A DNA stretch of 51,439 nt, from contig CAICTM010000717.1 in the NCBI GenBank assembly GCA_903772945.1, positions 1 through 51,439 on the forward strand, read 5' to 3'. How positions within the stretch are numbered: the first letter of the stretch is position 1; the number at the start of each line of letters is the position of its first letter. Made by a program: the position numbers and the translations under genes. Below the pieces are notes generated by a model. It searched no databases, was not told the origin of the DNA, and saw only the letters and a program-made list of their open reading frames with translations. Origin of the DNA: Seminavis robusta (taxonomy: Eukaryota; Bacillariophyta; Bacillariophyceae; Naviculales; Naviculaceae). Of the stretch, positions 11,470-22,779 are shown piece by piece.

Positions 11470-12093
11470 ATGTTTGCGGCGCCCATGGCCATGCCGGCTG
11501 GGATGTTGGACGGTGGTACGTTGACACAGGGTGACCTAGAAGACTACAAGCGTCGGCTCGGCGAAAATTCGCCTACCCCGCTGGACGCCTTGCAGTTTGC
11601 AAGTGTGTCGATGAGGGTTGGAAAAGCCCTCAGTGACAAGGATCTGAAACTATACAATAGTGCAATTTTCTCTCTCAAAGAACAGACCCCAGGCGATCGA
11701 GCAGCAAATATGCAAACATGCCAGAACCAAATTGCGGAACTAGAAGAAAAGGCTCTCTCTTGTTCGGACCGTCGAAAAGAAAAAATCGGCAACAAACGGG
11801 ACCGAAAGGCTCGAGGGGGCAGAGTTCGTGTCAATGCGTCGGGTCGCAAGGGGACTACTGGCTGGAGCTTGGCAATGGGTGCGGCACAATCCGGAACCTC
11901 CTTTCAAGTTGTCTTTGATGATGAAGGACCTTCGGACGACACATTTTATCCACTGGGCGATCTCACCATGCTCTGTCGAAACTGCGACGAAAATGCGTCC
12001 AGCAAGTGCAGCAACTGCAAACAAGTGTGGTATTGTGGCCGCGACTGCCAGAAATCCGACTGGAAGACCCACAAGAAGGATTGCAAAAAGTGA
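11470..12093 (+). CDS. MYND-type zinc finger protein
   Basis: This is a single-exon frame of 207 aa. The C terminus (residues about 168-206) is a canonical MYND finger: CRNC, then seven residues, CSNC, KQVWYC, GRDC, and the final H-KKDC, with every zinc ligand in place. MYND fingers bind proline-rich peptides or act as accessory domains, and no SET methyltransferase domain accompanies it here. The rest is low-complexity: a helical N-terminal half (LTQGDLEDYKRRLGE, AELEEKALS) and a basic middle (KRDRKARGGRVRV) that could be a nuclear signal. The start is the first ATG after a CAG/CAA leader; MAMPAGML offers later in-frame ATGs. Its role is unknown beyond a likely protein-binding adaptor. Confidence 0.85.
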   Translation: MFAAPMAMPAGMLDGGTLTQGDLEDYKRRLGENSPTPLDALQFASVSMRVGKALSDKDLKLYNSAIFSLKEQTPGDRAANMQTCQNQIAELEEKALSCSDRRKEKIGNKRDRKARGGRVRVNASGRKGTTGWSLAMGAAQSGTSFQVVFDDEGPSDDTFYPLGDLTMLCRNCDENASSKCSNCKQVWYCGRDCQKSDWKTHKKDCKK

Positions 12094-12644
12094 ATGCCAT
12101 TTCCATTCCATTCTTTCATCAGCAACCAACCGAGACAGGGCCAGCCTAGCCTAGCCTAGCCTATCATACTGTTTCTATTTTTATTATATTTAGACCTTTT
12201 TCAATCTCTATGCACTCGGGTAGAAAAAGGTTAACACTGGGCTGACTGCAGGGTGTAGCCTCTTCAACCTCTAGCTCGTCCAAACAAAAACACATACATT
12301 CGCTGCCAAACTAAACCCCCCGAAACCAAGAATGTATGCACCGTTGCGGTTGTCGTTGGGATCAAACATGGAGTCACTTGTCCCAACATGACCACCGCCG
12401 TTCAACTAGTCTAACTTTGGTCAGTCAGATCGCGGTCTTTGGACCGGGTTCAAACGCACAGGCTGGTCCGCTGGTGATCATATAATATTATTTGGAGGCT
12501 CTGCAGCCAGATGCTGGTTCCTCCCAAGTAACTTTTCGCAGCAGGTACCACGGTACCACACCTTGAAGGAGGACCAGCAACAAAGTCCTGAGACTCTTTT
12601 GTACTCGTCGTGCTACATGCATCTACATATTCATACAACTTTTG
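12094..12644. other. Intergenic spacer
   Basis: This is the 3' flank of the MYND gene. It holds a CCTAG tandem (CCTAGCCTAGCCTAGCC at about 12147-12163) and AT-rich sequence suited to a 3' UTR. No gene was seen. Confidence 0.5.
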
Positions 12645-13115
12645 CTGGAGCGTTCCTCAATCGTGCATGCCTTAACAAAAACCGACCCTATTTTTGGGAC
12701 GGATTTAGGGACGGGTTCCCTTTAGGGTCGGGTTTGAAAACCGACCCTAAAAATAGGGACGGTTTCTGAAAAATAGGGACGGTTTCTGAAAAAACGTCCC
12801 TAATTTAGGGACGGGTTTCGTTTTAGGGTCGGGTTTGAAAAACGTCCCTAAATAGAAACGGGACTGAATGGTAAATACATTGAAAACACACCAATATTAG
12901 GGTCGGGTTTGAAAACCGACCCTAAAAATAGGGACTGTTTCTGAAAAATAGGGACGGTTTCTGAAAAAACGTCCCTAATTTAGGGACGGATTTCGATTTA
13001 GGGTCGGGTTTCGAAACCGACCCTAATTGAGTCGGATTGAGGGACGGGTTTCCCCAAACCGACCCTAAAATTGGGGTCGGATTTAAAGGTCATGCACGAT
13101 TGAGGAACGCTCCAG
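12645..13115. mobile_element. Foldback/MITE-like element with 25-nt TIRs
   Basis: Terminal inverted repeats at 12645-12669 and 13091-13115 are perfect reverse complements over 25 nt, starting CTGGAGCGTTCC. The 421-bp interior is made of alternating direct and inverted copies of short motifs (AGGGACGG, AGGGTCGGG and their complements). One block of about 115 bp is repeated directly with a 175-bp offset (12722-12840 and 12897-13015). There is no open frame. Such a layout is that of a non-autonomous foldback or MITE element. No clear target-site duplication is visible at the outer edges, so the superfamily is undetermined. Confidence 0.75.
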
Positions 13116-13277
13116 GGTGTTGTGGGATGCAGAAGTCTTGGATTGAAACACGAACTTGAGCATCCAGCTCGCGTCTTGTCCGCTCTGAGGCGCGGTCCTA
13201 ACCATCGATTGTGACCTCTTTATTCCTCCCTTCGTTCGTGAAATCAATTTAACTGTTAAAATCGGCCTGCTTTCACT

Positions 13278-13358
13278 CCATTTCCACGAAAGCTGCGGTA
13301 CGGCGAACCATTGATTTCCCATTCTCAATTCGCCGTACCGCAGCTTTCGTGGAAATGG
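13278..13358. repeat. Perfect 30-bp inverted repeat (hairpin)
   Basis: Arms 13278-13307 and 13329-13358 are exact reverse complements over 30 nt and are separated by a 21-nt loop. Either strand would fold into a strong hairpin. It stands 162 bp beyond the foldback element and is not part of its terminal repeats. Confidence 0.9.
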
Positions 13359-14062
13359 ATTTCGCTCAGAGCCAGCCGAGCTTCCGAAAACGTCAGTCGT
13401 CAGTCACCCAACGAATCCTGGTTGATCCACATCAATCCTGGTGGATCCACATGCACGAGGATAACCCACGAGATTCTATCAAAGAACAATCATATGCGAT
13501 TTTCACGAGTTTTCCTGACGTACGGTGATTGCGTTTTGGCAGAATCTGGTGGGTTGGCCCGAACCACTGTATGTGGATAGGAATGAAATCTTGATTCGTA
13601 CAACTAAATAAATCGACGAAAATAAATGTGTTTCGCGAATGCACGGAGGACACACATGGAGAATGGATAGGACCTCGCCTGATGGCTAAGCTCCAAATTC
13701 GCATCCCAAAGGACAAGGCCGTCACTTTCTCGAAACGAAGTGATCAATTAATTTGTAACACAAAACAATGGAGATCTTTATTAAACCATTACTACACTAT
13801 GACTAACCAACTAGTATCAGCCAATTGCAAAATGATTTGATCCGAGATGATGTTCGTTTCAGTCTGCTTCTCACTCACTCCCAAAAGCTCCAAACGCGGA
13901 GGTTTGGTTTTTTTACACAGGAAGGGCGGAAGACACAATGAAACTGGCAGACCTTGAACCAAAACAATACTAGTACCCTTTTTTTTGCAGATCGTATCAT
14001 CAGACAGGCATCTTGTCAGGTGCTTTGTGGTGAAACAAACTTACTTTTTCGTCTTCCCCATT
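13359..14062. other. Intergenic spacer with local direct repeat
   Basis: At about 13416-13452 the phrase ATCCTGGTTGATCCACAT is repeated with one change directly after itself. The rest is AT-rich, with T and A runs near 13907 and 13979. It is the 3' flank of the secreted protein gene. No gene was seen. Confidence 0.5.
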
Positions 14063-14797
14063 TTACATGGTGGGAGCCTCCGTTCCAGGTGCTTCCGTGG
14101 TTGGATATTCTGTTCCAGGAAGCCAAGTTTCTTCTTCTGGTGCAGGCCCGTCAGTGTCTTCCTGTTGAGTCTCAATAACCCGAGAATCATTCTCTCCTGG
14201 AACTTCGGTTTCCACAGACACTTCTGTTGGGGCATCAGTTCCAACTTCTGGATCTTCTGGAGCATCTGTCATACCAAGTTCAAGCTCAATAACTTCTGTC
14301 GGGGCATCCGTCATGACATCGGGCACCACCTCTGGATCTTCCGTCGCGGGGGCATCAGTCTCAGGACAAGGCTCAAATTCACAGTCTGGTCCGGTCCTTC
14401 CGACGGAACTGCCATCTGGGCAAATTGCCAATTCTAGAGTACAAGCCACTAGTTCTGGCTCTGCTGGGGGGTCCTCAGGGGCCTCCGTCTCTTCTACGGG
14501 CTCCTCAGTTTCAGGACAAGCCTCAAATTCACAGTCTGGTGCGACCCTTCCAACAAAGCTGCCATCTGGGCACTCATAAACATCCGCAGTACAAAAGACT
14601 GGAGCAGGAGTTTGCTCCTCTTCGGCATCAAAAGGTTCAAGAGTGGGCTCGGCAGCTCGAGGGTCATTGTCTTCGGCATCAGGCTCCGGTGGCGCTGGCT
14701 CTCCAGCCAAGATTCTGGCTCCTCTCAAATTTTCGGCAGCATTGACGCCTTGAAGGAGGACAGCCAACAAAACGGTAATATTCTTGAACGACACCAT
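14063..14797 (-). CDS. Secreted acidic protein with two Cys repeats
   Basis: The product is 244 aa in one exon. Residues 1-20 form a signal peptide (hydrophobic core ITVLLAVLLQ, likely cleavage after VNA). The mature chain is very acidic and rich in Pro, Thr and Glu. Two copies of a 27-residue module lie at 69-95 and 119-145. Each has the form C-x(6)-CPDGS-x-VGR-x(2)-PDCEFE-x-CP, with four cysteines that could pair. The C-terminal third consists of TDAP/TEAP-type repeats, as in heavily glycosylated extracellular or cell-wall proteins. The Cys module resembles short modules seen in many secreted proteins, but I cannot name a function. Extracellular matrix or frustule association is speculative. 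Confidence 0.8.
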   Translation of the reverse strand: MVSFKNITVLLAVLLQGVNAAENLRGARILAGEPAPPEPDAEDNDPRAAEPTLEPFDAEEEQTPAPVFCTADVYECPDGSFVGRVAPDCEFEACPETEEPVEETEAPEDPPAEPELVACTLELAICPDGSSVGRTGPDCEFEPCPETDAPATEDPEVVPDVMTDAPTEVIELELGMTDAPEDPEVGTDAPTEVSVETEVPGENDSRVIETQQEDTDGPAPEEETWLPGTEYPTTEAPGTEAPTM

Positions 14798-15862
14798 GGT
14801 GAACCTTTTATTGTTGGATGTGGAGGTAATAACAATGCAACCTTGCGGGAAAAATATTATGTTACCCGAAAAAAATGAGGTTGGATCTTCCGATGAAAAG
14901 ATATTTTAACCTCCTTGGTACTGGTGTACGCAACAGGTGCGTACAATCGCCAGGGGTCTTGGCTGGGAGAGAAATGACAAAGTTGCTGGAACAATGTCTG
15001 TCAACCGTGCTTTGCATTAATGCTTTCAATCGCTCACCAAGGATTCAAAACCGTTGGCAAGCTGCTGCCGTTTGAAAGTCCAGAACTTGGACACGCGACA
15101 GGGCCTCCTGAAACAAGAAACCGTGAAACATAGAGAGAACACACCAGCCAGGGCAGTGCCGTAACCGCAGCGTCTATGGCATTGGCAGTTTGAAAATCCA
15201 ACTTGGATTTGGAGCAGGAAGATCTTCACCGGTATCGGCAGGAGATCATGTACCAGTACCTGGTACTGGCTAGTACCGGCAGCGTACATGTAGCCAAAGC
15301 GGAAGCAGGAAGGCCGCAAGAGACCACACTGTGAATGTCCGGGGAATTTCAGCCAAACCAGGGGGTCCATCTGCATCTTTCTTTCTGTTTCAATACCTCT
15401 ACAGTGTGCCACAACTCAATTGCAAGCTAGAATCAAAGTTCAGTTAGTTGGAAGACAGATACGAGTACGGATAAGCAAGCTAGGTCTAGTTTAGTTTATG
15501 GGTGTTTGTTGGTCATCCGAAATGTTGCATTCTCCAGCAAGCAAACAAAACACCAACACTAGCTAGCAAGTGTAAAGGGGGGTCTGGAGTAGGGATCTAG
15601 GAAGTAGGTTTGTGGATTTCCCCTTAGTGAAGTGGATCCTGTTGGTTGCGGCTACCAGTATTGTCGCTGAACGTCCAATTCGTTGAAACCTGCAGCCTTT
15701 CTGGTGGAATTTGCAAGGATGCCACAACTAAGTTTGTGGTTGTAGTGTACTTTCTGGTCTCTTCCTCGTTTGTTTCTGTTTTGTTGTTAGTAGTGGTTTC
15801 CTTCAAACCCTGATCTTGTATGTTCGTGGCAAGCCAGCTACCGGTAGAGCCAGCCCGTTACG
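14798..15862. other. Intergenic spacer
   Basis: No gene is supported. It contains a GTACCAGTACCTGGTACTGGCTAGTACC palindrome-rich patch around 15250-15278 and CTAGCTAGC near 15562. Confidence 0.5.
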
Positions 15863-17968
15863 TTAGTTCGCCCCGGCTTGGTAGGTTTCCAACAATGCCA
15901 TGGTTTCTTCGCAAACTCCTTTGAGTTCCGTATTTTCCTTCGACAAGGACTCCTTTTCCATGACCAGCATAGCCAATGTCTTCTCCAGCATGTTATGCGA
16001 CTCTTGGGCTTGGTGTAGTTGTTCAACAAGTCCATCGTGGACCTGTTGAAATCGTTCCAATTCTACTTGGAAATGATGCTTGTCTTGCGCGGCAATCCCC
16101 TGGACTTGGTCAAAATCTATGCATATATGAAATGTCACACGGCATTAGCAAAGACACATCATGTATGTTTCGACGACAAAGACGACAAAGAAGCGGTACG
16201 TACCCTGTTGCAGCTGTTCTAGCTGTGCTTGAAATCCCTGTTGTTGCTCTTGTGTAACATGTTGCAATTCTTCCAAATCCCGTTGCGTATGCTCCAATTC
16301 CTCGTCAATGATGGCCTTTTGTTCTGCCAAATCCGTGTAGCTTTCTTTGAGTTGCATGTACATTTGATTGGCATTGTCAAACTGCAATTCCGCCTGTTCA
16401 ATGGTTTCTTGTCGCGCTTGATCAGCGGCTTGTTGTCGGGCCGATTCAAGGTTGGTATTAAAATCCTGTTGCAGAGTTTGCAGATCGGTGGCCACCTGTT
16501 GCAACTGATTCCGTGTGTGTTCCAGTTCCTGTGCCAGTGACTGCTCCTGATGTTGACTTTGCATTAGCTGATCTTGCATGTTCTGCCATTGTTGTGTTTT
16601 GGTGGTGACTTCCGTAGTCAGCGCCGTGACCATAACGTGTGATTCCTGCTTGGTTTGATCGAGCTGTTGTCCATGTTCCTCTTCTACAAGATCGAGTTGC
16701 GCCAATATTTCGTCCATTTCTTGGGCATGTCCTTCCCGTAATTTCTGAAGTTCTTGTTGCAGTGTTTGAATAATGAGCGCATGCTCACTGTCCGCGTCAG
16801 CAGTATCGTTGTTGGAAGCTGCTTGTTGTTCAAGTTGCTGTTGCTTTAATGCTTCCACTTCTTGTTGCAGTGACTTGAGTTCCTCTGCGTGCCTGGCTTC
16901 AGCCGCTTCGATATCTTTGGCATGATCTTCCCGCGCTTGTGCCAATTTGCTGTCGTGTTCCTTCATGGCTGACTGATGATCTTGCTGTGCCAATACCAAC
17001 TGCTCTTCCAGCTCCTGGAGCTTGGCATCATCCACTGCTGGTGCTGGGCCAGTATTCTCATTTTCATTTTTGAACTCGGATTCTTGCTGCTTGAGTTGTT
17101 CCACTTCGGCCACCAGTTGCTCATTCTCTTGTTCCAATTGTTTCTGCTGTTCCTCGGCTTTGGTAAACAACTCTGTCATTTCCTCCACTTCCCTTTGTGT
17201 CTTTCGATTGAAAGATCGCTCTCGAGTAAGTTCCACATCTTTGGCCACCAGCTGTGCCGACAAGTCTTCAATCTGCACGGACATTTCCATCATTTGCCCC
17301 ATGACGACCCCTTGCTCCTTTTCCTCGCTGCTGTCTTTGTCGTTGTCGTTTGTGGCCTCCTCGGATGTCTCCTTGGATTCCTCTTGTGGATTTTGTTGTT
17401 GAAATGATGATTGTTGACCCTCCAAATCCAGTCTCAATTTATCATTCTCTTCCTGTAACAGTTGTTGCTGTTCATCGGATTTGAGACACAAATCGGCCAA
17501 TTCTTCCATTTCCAATTGTGCCTTGTGATGGGCCTCTCGTTCTTGGGAGAGTTCCTGTTCTCGAGCATCGAGCTGTGCCGACATGTCTTCAATCTGACCA
17601 ATCAATAGTTGCAAATGTTCCGATTGTTCCAAATCTCGACCTTCGTAGTCCGCCAGTTGCGACAGCAGCTCTTGAATGTGTTGTTCATGATTCCGTTGCA
17701 TCGTGTTGAGAATGTTTTTCTCCTGTTCGTTGGGTTCTTCTTGTTCCACAATATTGGATGAATTGGTAGGGCTATTAGTATTCTTGTTGCTGTCTCGATT
17801 GATCCAAGACGCTCGTTTCTTCATGCTGCCACTCAATGTCCATTTGTTGGAACGAGGTGTGACTGGTGTGCTGCTACCACTCGCGATGCTTCCCGTGTCA
17901 CTCGAGGCAGCTGTCGAAAGATTGTCCGGTCGGTCCATGTTGCTGCTGTTGCGGCGGCTCAGAAGCAT
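15863..17968 (-). CDS. Long coiled-coil protein, two exons
   Basis: Exons 16204-17968 and 15863-16116 join across an 87-bp GT-AG intron (16117-16203). The coiled coil then continues without a break (LEQLQQDFDQVQGIAAQDKHHF), giving 672 aa. The first 75 residues are a Ser/Thr/Asn-rich low-complexity head (SSDTGSIASGSSTPVTPRSNKW, shown in part). From about residue 80 to the end the chain is nearly all Gln/Glu/Leu heptads, with an internally repeated phrase: IEDMSAQLDAREQELSQERE and later IEDLSAQLVAKDVELTRER, each followed by ELADLCLKSDEQQ or EMTELFTKAEEQQ. That indicates an internal duplication. No motor or membrane segment was seen. A structural, golgin-like or centrosomal role would be guesswork. 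I chose ATG at 17968 because the codons before it lack an ATG. Confidence 0.8.
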
Positions 17969-20139
17969 GGTCAAACTAACTGAACTGGGCTCTTACTAAC
18001 TGAACTGGGCTCTTACTAAGCTAGATTGGGCTAGTATTGTTGGTGAACTGGACTCTTACTAATTCGCAGTACGGTTTTAGCTTGCTTGCTACAGTGTAGT
18101 AGCTCGTTCGGGTGGAAGAAGGAGGGGGAGTCAGAGAAAAAGCGGACCATCGCGAAAATTGGTTTTGGCGGTCTTCTTTCGCCGAAGCTGATTTTGGAGC
18201 AGTCGAGTTGGTTTTAAGCCGCTTAACTGGCTTAGAAATCGACTAAGCGCGCACGTCTCACAGCTTGCGCTTGGCCTTTGCTTTGTTCTTCTATCCAGCC
18301 CATCCTGTGCTCTTCTTGGACGGACAGCCAGAAGGCCAGGTGGCTGACTGATTGGCTTTGGGCTGCTGTGCATTGGTAAATAGAATGATTGATTCATCAG
18401 GAAGCCAGTTCACTTCCCACGGGCTCCTTCCTCGGTTGACCAAACTTGGCCTTCAAGTGGCTTGGGCTTGCTCCTTCCACCTCCGCGCAATCATCTGTTT
18501 CAGCCAGCCTTGTCTGGATTGCTCTCCTACTCGGTAAGGCCTCGACACATGCAGCATCTTTGCTTTATTGGTGGATTCAGCCTTGGACCTCCTACGCCTA
18601 GCCCTCCACGAGGCCAATGAACAATATAGCCGGGAATGGAATCAACCCAAGCCAGTGAGCTTCCTGGATCCAACCTTTGCCAGACCGAGCTCTTCCCAAC
18701 AGCAGAGAAGAAGGCGCATGGATCGCTCGCGTGGACAGTTGCCACTGAATCTTGCTGACTTTGCAGAGGAGGAGCCAGAAGCTTAGCCGCCATCAAGCTT
18801 GCCCGACACAGGGGAAGACGGTTGCTATGTTATAATGTACATGTAGCTGTGCCACCTGACAGAGTATCTAGATAGCAACTTTTGCACTAGACTCTCTGGG
18901 GGTCATCATTCTGTCCAGAAGCAGCCAACAGGACTCCCGTGCTTTTGCAATAAATGCATCTTCCTAGCCAGTTATTACCTTGGCACGGAAGCACCGGTAC
19001 AGCCAGTCTAATCTACAGCAAGACATTGTCCTGTTCATCAGGCAGTCCAATTCTTGGATTTCGTTGCCGCTTCCGCTTGCTTCAGTGCTGGGAACACTGT
19101 AGGTCCCTTCACAACGACACAGTGCCAGAAACATCCATGATGCAAAAGTCGTCAGACACATCTTGCGAGTACTAGCTAGCTAGTGCTGTACTAGGATTCC
19201 TGACGATGAGGATACATGTGCCGCCAATCCGGAGAAAGGCCAATGTGACAACCATCTGAATCCAGATCCTGATGCGAGATGACGTGAGGCGTGATGGCTA
19301 GATCACCGCACCATCCATACAACATACTGTACCATACTAGTACATTGTCACTTGACTCGACTCGGTGCTTGGAGCTTTGAGGATCAATGGTACCCATACG
19401 TGTGTACCGTAATACAGTTGCCAAAGTGGTACCGGTACTTAGCCGATGAGTTTCTCCGAGTGGCTCATTGCGGAAGGCTGGTGAGAACAGCAGGTGACCT
19501 TCTGGAGCATTACGCTTTAATATGGATGAGTTTTCGTGCCGCTCTAGTGTGCTCTGTTGTATGAGTCAGAAAGACAGAACTGAAGGATTTCACCAGTCTA
19601 CTATTTTCCACTTTGACTGAGTCCAATACCTCTGGATCCCATGTGTCAGCCTCTCTTATCGCCTTAGAAAGTATGATGACAGAGAATGGAAAGGAAGGGG
19701 TCTTCCAGGGTTGTTTTTGACTGCCTGCATAACATTAACCTAATATTTCAAGACTAAGGATTAGTCATCATGGTTCTATCTGTTGTGACTAAAGTGCTTC
19801 GCAGAGTAATAGTGAATACAGGAAATAATTGTTAATGTGTGACTGAATCATACTACACTAATCTCACACTTGGTTCAGAGGTAGCGTGTGAAGATTCGCC
19901 ATGGAGTGGCATTCCTTCAAAGCGCACATCTAGTTAGTCCTTTGTTTTGATATACTACCCACCTTCGCTTCGACTTGTCGAATAGCGTGTCTTGAGCTTC
20001 TTGCATCCTCGCTCACTCTAGACGAATTGACGATTATCGATTGTTACCCTCAATAGTGCCAATCTCACAATTATGGGCCAGAATCTTTTCTTGTCTTCTG
20101 CCGACAATTAAGGTTGTACCTGTCTTCATGTATATTGAA
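17969..20139. other. Long intergenic stretch
   Basis: Apart from the 20-bp tandem repeat next to 17969, I see no supported gene. A 72-codon open stretch ending at 18786 (with QQQRRRRMDRSRGQ) has no ATG near its start and no recognisable family. Palindromic patches (CTAGCTAGCTAGTG near 19176, GTACCGGTAC near 19429) match those elsewhere in the window. Confidence 0.4.
17981..18062. repeat. 20-bp tandem repeat upstream of coiled-coil gene
   Basis: Units TGAACTGGGCTCTTACTAAC (17981-18000) and its near copy (18001-18020, last base G) are adjacent. A third diverged copy lies at 18044-18062. They fall 13-94 bp upstream of the coiled-coil start codon, in the likely 5' UTR or promoter. Confidence 0.85.
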
Positions 20140-22779
20140 TCCTTCAAGCAGGCAGCTTAGCTTGGATCACCATCCCTTGGGAGACTGTTTCCATGTTTGT
20201 TGTCGATGCAAGCAAGGTCATCAAAGAGATTCGATAAAACTTTATGTCCAGTGAACCCATGCATGAACTAACCAACACATCCCTAAGAGGTCTCCTTGGC
20301 TGTAGTTGTCCATACTTTCGATACAAAGTCCATGAGCTTGTTTTCAAGAGTGACATCAACGGTTTTGATAGCAACTATGGGAACCAACAATTGGAAGCAC
20401 TCGACACTTTGAATGACTTAGATGCCCTCTATCGGGGTCTCATCAACCAGAAAATTGATGACTGACCCAACATCTCTGAGTCCATGGGTATTCAGGCCAA
20501 GCCTCCAGCAGCATTGACAAAGCGTTGAGGCAAAGTTGGCCTGTCTACCAGGATCGAAACAGGTTGGGTCAGCCAGTTGCCAGTACCGTCCTCCGTGGAA
20601 TGGCGCCTTGCTTGATGGTGAGCTCCTGATATCATAAAAGATCCAGATGTCCCAACGAGGTGCTCCGGACCGGTTTGAGTGCTGACAACTCCAACTCCAA
20701 CTCTTATTAAAAAGCTTCTCATGCCTCCAAGGACATTCCCGATGTGCCCAAACAACCATTTTCTGTGATGACGGTGGTGCTTAATACTGTCGCAACTGTG
20801 AAGGTTCTCCAAAGGCACAGTGCTCATTTCACCAGTTAACATCGTGGTTTCCGCAAGTTTCCTTACAATGCACCCTCTTCTGGTGGCTATGCTACTCCAC
20901 CACCAGATGCTCCAGCTTCTGCTCCAAACACTGCTGGTGGCAACCTAGCTTCTTCAACCATGGGGATACCTTTACAGTCTGCGAACATCACTGTTATGGA
21001 CACTGATTAATTTATCCACACCAGCCCCAATATCGGATATGATTTTTATTCTATGCAAGTAAACAAGGCTGCGGTCGATCTCAGATCCGACGAGACCTCA
21101 GCTATCTTGAGCTACCTCAATGGGCTTTCATGTGATGCTTAGGCAAAATAAACTTGGCCAGTGTTTTTCATTGCCTATTCTTTTGGCCCATTTTCTACCC
21201 TTTCTATTTCGTGTCTATTCCTTCTCTTGTATTGGAGGGAGATGAGTCTTGTTTCAGCATTTTATTCATAACATTGATTCCGCCTGTTATTGGATGGGAG
21301 ACCTTTCTGCAGTTCTATCCGCTATGGCTGTTTGTCTCTGCCATATCTTTTCCCCACCATGTCTCATTTGACCTATGTCTCTGGTGCGTTTTGTGTTTCT
21401 TTTTTGGTTTACTAACTTGCTTCTAATTTCAAATGTTATTACCATTCTTACAGTGGCTTCTTGCATCATCAAACTTGTTTTCCACGCTTAAATCGGCCGA
21501 AACATTTTGATACCGATCAAGACCCAGACTACATACTTGTCAATTACCAAATGATTCTTCGGATCTGTGTACACCGATGTCTCTTCTTAAAGACATAAAT
21601 TATCTCTTAAGTAGGACACCTATGTCGTCTCTTTTCAACCCTCAACTCCAACTCAGCTTCCTCGCAAATGTCGGGCCACACAGAACCCTGTAGATACAAG
21701 CTCATGGCTCTTGGAGTCATTGGAGAACGCATCGCTGGGCCAATCATATCACTCTCCAGTGATCTTGCTTTAGAAAACAGCTTCTAACTATCGATCAATG
21801 CAGGTAGAACTGAAGACCACAGTCTCACGGCACAGATTATGCTGGCTCTCCAACAACCACTCCCGCAATACCTTCTAATGAATCTTGCACAAGTCACTTC
21901 TTTATTGCGCCATATGTTCTTCAGTTGCTATTGTTGATAGTGGATTGTTCCTATTCTTGCACCAATACTTTCAGTGATGTCGACCCAATTTCTATCAGAA
22001 AGCTTTCCGAACCATTATCCTAGAGGTATCTCTGGAGGTCCTGAGCATTGGGTACATCGGCACTACTGACTTGGGAAGACTTTGGATGAGCAAAGCAAAA
22101 TTTGTGTCATTTCGGGAGCAGGTTCTTATTCAACCTGATCTTTCAAACAGACATCCTAAGCCCTCAAGCTTTCTTGTACCAATCAAGGACTTGACCCAAA
22201 ACAATGCAAACTCAGCGATCAATCAGAGTCTACCACGACCATCTGAATGGATACGGGAGAAAGAAAATTGCTACAAATTAAGTTTGACTCCAGTTTTTAA
22301 CACGACTTACTCTGTCCCAAAAGGGAAAGGCACTCTTCTCTCAAGCAATGAATTCAGTTTTACATACCAACAACAGGAAACTTTCTATTTTTGACAAAAT
22401 CTGGCTGCAATGCATTACAAGTTGGACATTGTCCTTCTCCATGTCAATATCTTGGGTTGGGTGGTTTTTAGACAAAAAGGGTCTCGTTTGCTTAGAAGCA
22501 AGGCGGGGATCATCCTAAATGGCCGCTTGTCAATATGGAAAACAAGACAGGAAACATGATCACACCAATGTCACCAAGAGAGCTTCCAGACAACAGGGAG
22601 CCTAAGAAAGAACAATTGGAGCGGGGTATGACAACCTTTAGTGATCAATGGAAAGAGTCAGAGGAGATTGTTCACACTGCCGAAGGGAACAAGATAGCTA
22701 AATTCTGTGGAACTAATATTTTGTGATGCTGACTCGGCTGTCATCTTTGCTCACCACCAAGTTACATTAAATGCTTCTG
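20140..22779 (+). other. Likely gag and upstream pol part of decayed copia element
   Basis: Broken open stretches on the + strand fit an eroded coding region. Around 20170-20465 a frame reads ETVSMFVVDASKVIKEI, then MSSEPMHELTNTSLRGLLG and ALDTLNDLDALYRGLI. Around 20868-21139 a Pro/Ala-rich stretch (GYATPPPDAPASAPN) is followed after a stop by VNKAAVDLRSDETSAILSYL. The position upstream of clear copia integrase suggests gag and protease, but I cannot match these parts to gag directly. Confidence 0.4.

Noticed and set aside
11220..11492. Minus-strand frames with poly-Ala/Val or poly-Cys stretches
   Set aside because: They are antisense readings of the CAG/CAA leader of the MYND gene.
12645..13115. 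Interstitial telomere block
   Set aside because: TTAGGG occurs often, but within longer units (TTAGGGAC, TTAGGGTC) in both orientations and bounded by 25-nt TIRs; a foldback element explains it better.
16976..17407. Plus-strand Leu/Phe-rich frames within the coiled-coil gene
   Set aside because: They are antisense of Gln/Glu-rich heptads and mimic membrane proteins.
18568..18786. 72-codon frame ending ...LPLNLADFAEEEPEA
   Set aside because: No ATG near its start, no neighbouring exon that joins it, and no recognised family; composition alone is not enough.
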